Source: an uncultured Bacteroidales bacterium (GTDB lineage Bacteria > Bacteroidota > Bacteroidia > Bacteroidales > UBA932). From it: DNA of 7,531 nucleotides. Where the stretch lies: positions 1 through 7,531 of the forward strand of contig CAJOQW010000063.1 in the NCBI GenBank assembly GCA_905236955.1. The letters run 5' to 3'. Below, in pieces: positions 1 through 5,385 of the stretch (position 1 is its first letter; the number at the start of each line of letters is the position of its first letter). The notes under the pieces were generated by a model. It was not told the DNA's origin. It ran no database searches and saw only the letters and a list, made by a program, of their open reading frames with translations. The position numbers and the translations under genes were made by a program.

Positions 1-974
1 ACGGCAATTCCATATTCTTCCCCGGAGCCGGCTGCAGCTTCCTTTCATCGATAAAGTGCTGCATGTTCTGGACTTCAACTGCAGGCAACTCGGACCGGGC
101 CGGAATATTGTACCAGAGCTATAGCAGTTCCGCCCTATATGCAAAACTGCTTTATAACGTATCCAATAGCTTGACTTACAGATATATGGGTACAAGTATC
201 CGGCCTCTCATCCCCGATGCCGCCAAGTTGCTCATAAGTCCCGGCACCTTGAATATATCGGTGGGGGCGACGAAAGTGCTGACCGTGGTGAGGAACAATA
301 CCGGCGCCTCCGTCACCTGGTCTTCCGACAATGCTTCGGTGGCAGGTGTCGATCCGGACGGAACGGTCCACGCATACGCAAAAGGTACCGCTACGATTAC
401 CGCTTCTGCCGGTGGTGTGAGTGTGGTTTGTACGGTTTCGGTAAAGAACCTGTCCGAATCAGGGATATATATTTATCCCAGGTCGAGGAACATCTCGGTA
501 GGGGATAATGCAGGTTACGTTATCTACGACTCCTGGGGCAACCGCATCTCGGAAACCACCTGCTCGTGGTCCTCGTCGAACACCACTGTGGCGTCACTCT
601 CCGCAGACGGGTGTACTGCGAACGTGAAAGGACTTAAGTACGGACAGAGCAGTATCGGGGCGCTTGTGGGCGGAGAAATCCAGTTGACATCACTCCTTTC
701 CGTCTATGCCGAACCCTATTTCTACATCCTGCCCAATTATCCTATATTGAAAGTGGGGGAGAGCATAACCGTGAGTGTGGGCGCCAACGAATCCGGCGGC
801 GACGTGACATGGAACACTTCCGACGAAAGCATAGCGGTGGTCAGCCCGAAGGAAGGGGACACCGCCACCCTTACGGCCATTTCGGCAGGAAGATGCCATC
901 TTCACGGATACAGCGCCGCGACCGGCTTTTACAAAACCGGTCACGACGCGGTGCGCGTGACTGTAATAGACTAA
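1..974 (+). CDS. Secreted FISUMP/DUF1566-like and triple Big2 Ig-like domain protein (3' part only)
   Basis: The reading frame is open from the window's left edge (first whole codon at base 3) to TAA at 972-974, so about 323 C-terminal residues are visible and the true start lies upstream; the ATG at 63 is only an internal Met. Residues 1-71 look like the tail of a FISUMP/DUF1566-type domain (FFPGAG near the start, then FWTSTAG, ending with the typical G-x-S-[IV]-R-P as GTSIRP). Three Big2-like beta-sandwich repeats follow, about residues 76-148, 153-237 and 239-322. Repeat 1 is the most canonical (VTWSSDN, then DGTVHAYAKGTATITA); repeats 2 and 3 keep the W-x-[ST]-S core (SWSSSN, VTWNTSD). 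Such proteins are normally exported and act as adhesin or surface-structure modules, an inference from family. The protein ends right after Big2 repeat 3, with no type IX sorting domain, sortase signal or membrane anchor, so any anchoring signal would be at the missing N-terminus. Ligand and role are unknown. Confidence 0.85.
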   Translation, partial: GNSIFFPGAGCSFLSSIKCCMFWTSTAGNSDRAGILYQSYSSSALYAKLLYNVSNSLTYRYMGTSIRPLIPDAAKLLISPGTLNISVGATKVLTVVRNNTGASVTWSSDNASVAGVDPDGTVHAYAKGTATITASAGGVSVVCTVSVKNLSESGIYIYPRSRNISVGDNAGYVIYDSWGNRISETTCSWSSSNTTVASLSADGCTANVKGLKYGQSSIGALVGGEIQLTSLLSVYAEPYFYILPNYPILKVGESITVSVGANESGGDVTWNTSDESIAVVSPKEGDTATLTAISAGRCHLHGYSAATGFYKTGHDAVRVTVID

Positions 975-3871
975 TATCCGAAGATTTCTTCGGTGGAAAC
1001 GAGCTTGACAGGCCCGAGTGTCTTCAGGAAACTTATGTTGAGATCGGCAGGGTCCCCGAGTATTCCGTAGATATAGGGCCTGTCTTTGATCCATTTTTCC
1101 TGGTAGGACTTGACGTCCGCGAGGGTGAGCGACTGGATCTTTTCGAAAACTTCCTTGTCCTGGGGCTCCGACAGTCCCATGCGCCTGCAGTTCCTGTAGG
1201 AATACAGGACCGAAATGCCGCGGGTGCGCTGGGTGCGCATGCGTGAGAGGATGCCGTCCCTGGCAATGGTGAAATTCTGTTCGGCTTCAGGCATGTCATT
1301 GATAATCATGTCGAATGTCTCCACAGCTTTCTGCAACTTGTCGTTCTGGGATGCGATGAAAGCATTGAATGAGTAGTCGCCGTCAGGGTATGCGGGCGCG
1401 GATATCCGTGCGTTTGCACTGTATGCGAGGCCGCGCGATTCCCTCATTTCCTGGAAGACCAGGCTGTTCATCCCGCCGCCGAAGTATTCGTTGAACAGGT
1501 TCATGGCCGGAGTTGAAGTCCGGTCGAATTTCTCTCCGCGGTTCGAGAACTGCATATAGTAGAAATTGTTGGCCTTGTAGGGCACGAGCAGTACCTCTTT
1601 CTCCGGTGTCAGCCTTGCTGCAGAATAATTCTCGGGAAGGACCTCGGGGTTGCTGCCGGTCTTATGGCAGTCTGCAAGCATGGCTTTCGCCTCCTCGGCG
1701 CTTTCCGGGCCGAAATAAAGGATTTCATGCCCCTTTCCGTAAAGGTCGCGTATCTTCTCCAGCAGCCCTTCGGCCTCCAGCCCCTTGAGTGCGGCATCGG
1801 TAAGGGTACGCTGCCTTATATAATCCGGACCCTGGATGAGATAGTTGAGGAGTTCGCTGAAGCATGCATCCTGGCTGTTCTTGGCATCGCTGCGGTTCTT
1901 GAGAAGGTCGGCTTTGAGCCCTTCCAGAACCGCCTCGTCGGCAATTGCGGAGAAGATGAGAGATTCCATTAGTTTCACCGCTTCGGGCACATTTTCGCTG
2001 AGTCCGGAGACTGAGAAAGTGGTGGTGTGATCGTCGACACCGGCGTTGAAACTGCATGCGAGCGCATAGAATCTGGCTCCGATCTCGGCGGCGCTCATGC
2101 CGGGTATCCCAAGGTACTGAATGTAATCAACCGCCACGTCGAGGGCAGGGTCTTCGCACAGCCCGCGGTTAAATACGAACTGTACGGAAGCTATGTCGTT
2201 GAGTTCGTTCTTCTTATAAAGGACGTTGACGCCCTGTCCGAGTCTGAATTCAGACATGTCTTTCGAGAAATCGACGAACACGGGTTCGATGGGCTTGACT
2301 GAAGAATTCTGGATTTCCGTCAGGAAAGCACTGCTCTTGTCGCGGTTGGTCTCGATAGGAGTGATTGCAGGGGCCACCATCTTCTGGATGCCGGTATCCT
2401 CGCCCTGGCGCTTGTAAACTATCACGCAAGACTCCGGAGAGAGGTATTCCTTGGCGAAAGCCACGATGTCTTCCTTTTTCACCGCCTCGTACCTTTCTAT
2501 GTCCCTGCATGCGTCCTTCCAGGGGATGCCGCTTATGAATGCGTCTACGAACAGGTTGGCTCTTACACGGTTGCTTTCCAGCTGGCGCATCTTGCCCAGC
2601 TTGATGTTGTTGACCGTGCTCTCGATGAGACTTTCATCGAAATCTCCGTCAGAGAGGCGGGCTATTTCAGCGAGTGCGAGGTCGCGGATCTCTTCGAGCG
2701 TCTGGCCCTGCTTGGGCATTCCCATGGCCAGGAACATGCTGTAGTCTGGCTGGGTGTTGTTGCCTGCCTCCATCATGAGGGCCTTCTGCTGCTGGTTGAT
2801 ATCGATATCTATCAGACCGGCCCTGCCGTTGCTGAGGATGGAAGAGGCGATATCGGCGACAGCCGTGGTGGCGAGGTCCCTCGCGCCGGGAAGACGCCAG
2901 CCGAGGGCGGCCATCTCCGCCTCCTGGCCGAAGACCTCCTTGACTTTGGGGGTCGTGATGGGGTCTTCGGGCTCATAGGTGAGCTCGGGTATGGATGGAT
3001 TCGGCTTCCAGTCCCCGAAATACTTCTTGATCGTGGCAACCATCTCGTCGGGGTTGAAGTCGCCGGAAACGCAGATAGCTATGTTGTTGGGTACGTAGTA
3101 GGTCTTGTAGTATTCCTTTATGTTGGTGATGGAAGGGTTCTTGAGCTGTTCCTGGGTGCCGAGCACGGTCTGGAGACCATAGGGATGCTTCTGGAAAAGC
3201 CCCGCCTGAAGGGCCTCGAAGAGCTTTTCGGTGTCCGAGGTGAGAGACATGTTCTTCTCTTCGTACACAGCCTCAAGTTCGGTGTGGAAGCCCCTTATGA
3301 CGTTGTGGCGGAAACGGTCGGCCTCGATCTTCGCCCAGTTGTCGATCTGGTTGGAGGGGATGTCCTCGGTGAAGACGGTCTCGTCCTGGCTGGTCCATGC
3401 GTTGGAGCCCCGCGAGCCTATCATGCTCATGAGCTTGTCATACTCGTTGGGGATGGCGAACTTCGATGCTTCGTAGCTGACCGAGTCGATCTTGCGGTAG
3501 AAGGAGAGGCGCTCCTCCGGGTCGGTCATGGTGCGGTACTGCTCGAACATCCTTTCGATTTCGTCGAGCATGGGTTTCTCGGCGGCATAATCCTGAGTGC
3601 CGGAAAGTTCGCTGCCCTTGAACATCAGGTGCTCGAAGTAATGGGCAAGTCCGGTGGTTTCGCGGGGGTCGTTCTTGCCGCCGGAACGGACGGCGATATA
3701 TGTCTGGATGCGAGGCTCCTCCTTGTTGACGGTCATGTATATCTTCAGGCCGTTGTCGAGGGTGCAGATCTTGCTGTGCATCGGGTCCCCTGCGACCTTT
3801 TCGTATTTATTGCAGGCCGATAAGGAAATCGCCATGACGGTAATTATGGCTAAAAGTGCAGAATTTTTCAT
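971..3871 (-). CDS. M16 family (insulinase/pitrilysin-like) zinc metalloprotease, lipoprotein
   Basis: This is a 966-residue envelope peptidase of the M16 clan, which degrades peptides inside a closed two-half chamber. The N-terminal half carries the inverted zinc motif HYFEH (H77, E80 catalytic, H81), and the third ligand is probably E205 in ELEAVYEEKN, paired with E198 as in the family. The C-terminal half lacks HxxEH, as expected, but has RESRGLAY at 810-817, whose R810 and Y817 match the substrate-binding Arg/Tyr pair of insulin-degrading enzyme in spacing. The first M16_C-like domain begins near 247 and the second half near 530. Residues 1-20 are a lipoprotein signal peptide with lipobox LSAC (C20 lipidated); the residues after it (NKYEK) are not a strong surface-export signal, so a periplasm-facing location is the better guess. 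The frame extends to an ATG at 3934, but I chose 3871 because it gives a clean signal peptide and because a -7 promoter element (3892-3899) lies between the two ATGs. The stop TAG overlaps the stop of the convergent gene. Specific substrate unknown. Confidence 0.93.
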   Translation of the reverse strand: MKNSALLAIITVMAISLSACNKYEKVAGDPMHSKICTLDNGLKIYMTVNKEEPRIQTYIAVRSGGKNDPRETTGLAHYFEHLMFKGSELSGTQDYAAEKPMLDEIERMFEQYRTMTDPEERLSFYRKIDSVSYEASKFAIPNEYDKLMSMIGSRGSNAWTSQDETVFTEDIPSNQIDNWAKIEADRFRHNVIRGFHTELEAVYEEKNMSLTSDTEKLFEALQAGLFQKHPYGLQTVLGTQEQLKNPSITNIKEYYKTYYVPNNIAICVSGDFNPDEMVATIKKYFGDWKPNPSIPELTYEPEDPITTPKVKEVFGQEAEMAALGWRLPGARDLATTAVADIASSILSNGRAGLIDIDINQQQKALMMEAGNNTQPDYSMFLAMGMPKQGQTLEEIRDLALAEIARLSDGDFDESLIESTVNNIKLGKMRQLESNRVRANLFVDAFISGIPWKDACRDIERYEAVKKEDIVAFAKEYLSPESCVIVYKRQGEDTGIQKMVAPAITPIETNRDKSSAFLTEIQNSSVKPIEPVFVDFSKDMSEFRLGQGVNVLYKKNELNDIASVQFVFNRGLCEDPALDVAVDYIQYLGIPGMSAAEIGARFYALACSFNAGVDDHTTTFSVSGLSENVPEAVKLMESLIFSAIADEAVLEGLKADLLKNRSDAKNSQDACFSELLNYLIQGPDYIRQRTLTDAALKGLEAEGLLEKIRDLYGKGHEILYFGPESAEEAKAMLADCHKTGSNPEVLPENYSAARLTPEKEVLLVPYKANNFYYMQFSNRGEKFDRTSTPAMNLFNEYFGGGMNSLVFQEMRESRGLAYSANARISAPAYPDGDYSFNAFIASQNDKLQKAVETFDMIINDMPEAEQNFTIARDGILSRMRTQRTRGISVLYSYRNCRRMGLSEPQDKEVFEKIQSLTLADVKSYQEKWIKDRPYIYGILGDPADLNISFLKTLGPVKLVSTEEIFGY

Positions 3872-3891
3872 AAAAAGAGTGTTAATTGCCA

Positions 3892-3899
3892 CAAAGATA
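3892..3899 (-). promoter_or_regulatory. Putative -7 promoter element for the M16 protease gene
   Basis: Read on the minus strand the bases are TATCTTTG, an exact match to the Bacteroides consensus TAnnTTTG. The element ends 20 nt before the ATG at 3871, leaving room for a short leader. I see no convincing TTTG -33 element at the usual 19-21 nt spacing; the upstream region is AT-rich instead. It argues that the protease is transcribed separately from the lipoprotein gene upstream and that translation starts at 3871. Confidence 0.6.
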
Positions 3900-3969
3900 G
3901 TGATAATTAACCGGAATATTTTTATATTCGCCATCGAAGTTTTTCATAGTTTAAGTTTAGGTTAAGTAG

Positions 3970-3998
3970 CGGGGCCTTCGCAGTGATGCGTAGCCCCG
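3970..3998 (-). terminator. Possible terminator hairpin after the DUF4493/DUF6359 lipoprotein gene
   Basis: An outer stem of six perfect pairs (CGGGGC at 3970-3975 with GCCCCG at 3993-3998) encloses an inner stem of four (CGCA at 3979-3982, TGCG at 3987-3990) with a 4-nt loop, separated by a small internal loop. It begins 18 nt past the TAA of the minus-strand gene at 4016. The following minus-strand sequence is AT-rich but has no true T-run, so termination may be weak; it could instead be a 3' stabilising structure. Confidence 0.45.
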
Positions 3999-4015
3999 TG
4001 AATTCTTTCCCAGCC

Positions 4016-5104
4016 TTATTCCAGCCTGTACCCGGTGAGATTCTGGATACCGGGTATCCCGTAGTATTTCGGGACGAGGTCCCCTTTGAGGAAAACCTGT
4101 CTCCCAAGGTTCGAAGGATTGTCCACAAGATTGAGCGCATCCCTTATGTCCCCCTTCTGCAATTGCACCGAAAGGCAGGACTCCTTGTCGGTCCCGGAGG
4201 ATTTCGCCGCTATCACCATGTTGGTGGCGGATTTGAACGGGGCCGAGAAAGAACAGGAGGATGACGTGCAATCGCCGCCGACTATATAGCCGTACACCCA
4301 GACGTCTCCGGGACTTTCAGCCGCCATCGCCCTTGCCTGCCCGACGCTGTAGGCTTCCGACATGCCGCTTCCGGGGGTGCCTCCGCTTCCTGAGTCGGTG
4401 TATTCCCCGTATGTCCAGTTCCTTGCCGTGTCCAGTTCCATGGTGATGCCTTCCCCGTATCGGGCGGCGACCCCGCTCTCTTCCAGCACGGAATAGCCCG
4501 AATTGAGTTTCATGGTAAGGATCCCTCCGGCTTCGAGTTCGCGGCTGAAAAGGGTCCTTGTCTCGCCGTCGCAACTGAGTTCGAGCCAGATCGGGCCGGG
4601 CTTGAAATATCCGGTGCGCATTTCCCCGTAGGTATATACCAGGGGGCCGGAAGGACTGCGCATGTAAAGGGTCCCGCCAGGATAGTTGACGGCGAATGTT
4701 TCCCCGACCTTCAGCCTTACACCGGCATTCATCTGCGAACAAAAAAGGTGCACGGCGGTGGTTTTACCGCTCTCGACCAGAACTATCTGCTCGTCCCCGT
4801 ACTGGGGCGCGTCGAAAAGGGGTTCTTCGAATTCCCGTGACACGACCCTCACGGCATAGGATCCGGGGGCGACTTCCAGTTTTTCGGGCCCCGCTCCGTA
4901 GCTTCCCTTGTAGAGGAGTCCGCCCCCGGCATCTGCAATGCTGAGTATGAAGTCGTTGGTGTCCGGGATGTCGGCCCCTTTGGTAATGGACGGATCCCTG
5001 AAACAGATGGTGAGCGAGCCCTTTTCCGGGCCCTGGACGACGAGGTCGCACGCTGACAATGAAACCGCAGTCAGCAACGGGATGATGATCGATTTCGCTT
5101 TCAT
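4016..5104 (-). CDS. DUF4493/DUF6359 domain lipoprotein
   Basis: A 362-residue predicted lipoprotein of unknown function. Residues 1-18 form a signal peptide with positively charged start (KAK) and lipobox LSAC, with C19 as the lipidated residue. Residues about 28-225 resemble DUF4493 of Bacteroidales surface proteins: a D-x-N-D-F-x-L-x-I strand, a SYAVRVVS strand, the FDAPQYGDEQIVLVESGKTT segment and the FCSQMNAGVRLK core. A Ser/Gly-rich linker (about 237-247, with SGSGG) leads to a C-terminal DUF6359-like domain at about 250-362, seen in YSVGQARAM, VWVYGYIVGG, NMVIAA, LSVQLQKGDIRDALNL, NLGRQVFLKG and YYGIPGI. Three cysteines (279, 284, 310) lie in this last domain. It has its own -7 element and is followed by a hairpin, so it seems monocistronic, upstream of but separate from the M16 protease. 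ATG at 5104 is the only start that gives a complete signal peptide. Domain names are from memory of family patterns; the biochemical role is not known. Confidence 0.85.
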   Translation of the reverse strand: MKAKSIIIPLLTAVSLSACDLVVQGPEKGSLTICFRDPSITKGADIPDTNDFILSIADAGGGLLYKGSYGAGPEKLEVAPGSYAVRVVSREFEEPLFDAPQYGDEQIVLVESGKTTAVHLFCSQMNAGVRLKVGETFAVNYPGGTLYMRSPSGPLVYTYGEMRTGYFKPGPIWLELSCDGETRTLFSRELEAGGILTMKLNSGYSVLEESGVAARYGEGITMELDTARNWTYGEYTDSGSGGTPGSGMSEAYSVGQARAMAAESPGDVWVYGYIVGGDCTSSSCSFSAPFKSATNMVIAAKSSGTDKESCLSVQLQKGDIRDALNLVDNPSNLGRQVFLKGDLVPKYYGIPGIQNLTGYRLE

Positions 5105-5117
5105 GGCCTTTTTTAGG

Positions 5118-5125
5118 CAAAACTA
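5118..5125 (-). promoter_or_regulatory. Putative -7 promoter element for the DUF4493/DUF6359 lipoprotein gene
   Basis: On the minus strand the bases read TAGTTTTG, matching TAnnTTTG. It ends only 13 nt before the ATG at 5104, so the mRNA leader would be very short. A clear -33 TTTG is not present; a T-rich stretch about 20 nt upstream (TTTTCTG) is the nearest candidate. No Shine-Dalgarno sequence is visible; the leader is A-rich. Confidence 0.5.
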
Positions 5126-5185
5126 TGAAGCGGAATCGACAGAAAAGGGAGTAAAAGTGAAATTTAAATGATTCCGGGGGTATGG

Positions 5186-5212
5186 AAAAGGCCACGGAAC
5201 AGTGCCGTGGCC
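5186..5212 (-). terminator. Intrinsic terminator of tRNA-Gly
   Basis: A perfect 8-bp GC-rich stem (GGCCACGG at 5190-5197 with CCGTGGCC at 5205-5212) with a 7-nt loop, followed on the minus strand by TTTTCC. It begins 8 nt past the 3' end of the tRNA, the expected position for ending the tRNA transcript. It also insulates the lipoprotein gene just downstream on the same strand. On the plus strand it is not followed by a T-run, so it is directional. Confidence 0.8.
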
Positions 5213-5220
5213 CTAAAGAG

Positions 5221-5291
5221 AGCAGGATAAGGGAGTCGAACCCTCCTCCTAGGCTTGGGAAGCCTATGCACTACCGATGTGCTAATCCTGC
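5221..5291 (-). tRNA. tRNA-Gly (anticodon CCC)
   Basis: The minus strand folds into a full cloverleaf of 71 nt. The acceptor stem is GCAGGAT/ATCCTGC (7 bp); the D stem is GCAC/GTGC; the anticodon stem is TAGGC/GCCTA with loop TTCCCAA, placing anticodon CCC at 5257-5259; the T stem is GAGGG/CCCTT (one G-U pair) with loop TTCGACT. The discriminator base is U73, typical of bacterial tRNA-Gly. It decodes GGG glycine codons. The 3' CCA is not encoded (the sequence continues TCTC), so it must be added by the CCA-adding enzyme. The gene stands alone with its own promoter (5303-5333) and terminator (5186-5212). Other glycine isoacceptors must be elsewhere in the genome. Confidence 0.95.
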
Positions 5292-5302
5292 GGTTGCGTC
5301 TG

Positions 5303-5333
5303 CAAACATAGGCAAAATTTTTGTAATAGACAA
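5303..5333 (-). promoter_or_regulatory. Promoter of tRNA-Gly (Bacteroides-type -33/-7)
   Basis: Read on the minus strand, TTG at 5333-5331 is followed after exactly 20 nt by TATGTTTG at 5310-5303, fitting the Bacteroides layout of a TTTG-like -33 and a TAnnTTTG -7. The -7 element ends 11 nt before the mature tRNA 5' end at 5291, so the primary transcript would have only a few nt of 5' leader for RNase P to remove. It interlocks with the divergent secA promoter. Confidence 0.7.
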
Positions 5334-5349
5334 TATTTCGCTAAATTTG
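5318..5349 (+). promoter_or_regulatory. Promoter of secA (Bacteroides-type -33/-7)
   Basis: A T-run ending in TTG (5318-5323) is followed after 18 nt by TAAATTTG (5342-5349), an exact match to TAnnTTTG. The element ends 36 nt before the secA ATG, giving a leader of roughly 30 nt that is AT-rich and has no Shine-Dalgarno sequence, as is common in this phylum. I see no translated leader peptide comparable to the secM arrangement of enterobacteria in the short leader. Confidence 0.65.
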
Positions 5350-5385
5350 CAGACTTTATTTATTAGTAGTATAAGACATCCATAA

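Noticed and set aside
920..942. Hairpin GACCGG/CCGGTC with inner TTT/AAA, candidate terminator for the convergent M16 transcript
   Set aside because: It lies inside the Big2 coding region and neither strand has a T-run after it; the next minus-strand bases are GC-rich.
250..960. Tandem DNA repeats among the three Big2 domains
   Set aside because: The repeats are visible at protein level only; the nucleotide sequences are too diverged to be recent duplications.
3185..3823. 212-codon open frame on the plus strand opposite the M16 protease
   Set aside because: It overlaps the zinc-site region of a clear protease gene, has no promoter or domain, and looks like antisense shadow of biased codons.
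3882..3947. 21-codon minus-strand ORF between the lipoprotein gene and the M16 gene
   Set aside because: It overlaps the M16 -7 element, has no promoter or ribosome-binding signal of its own, and its length is expected by chance.
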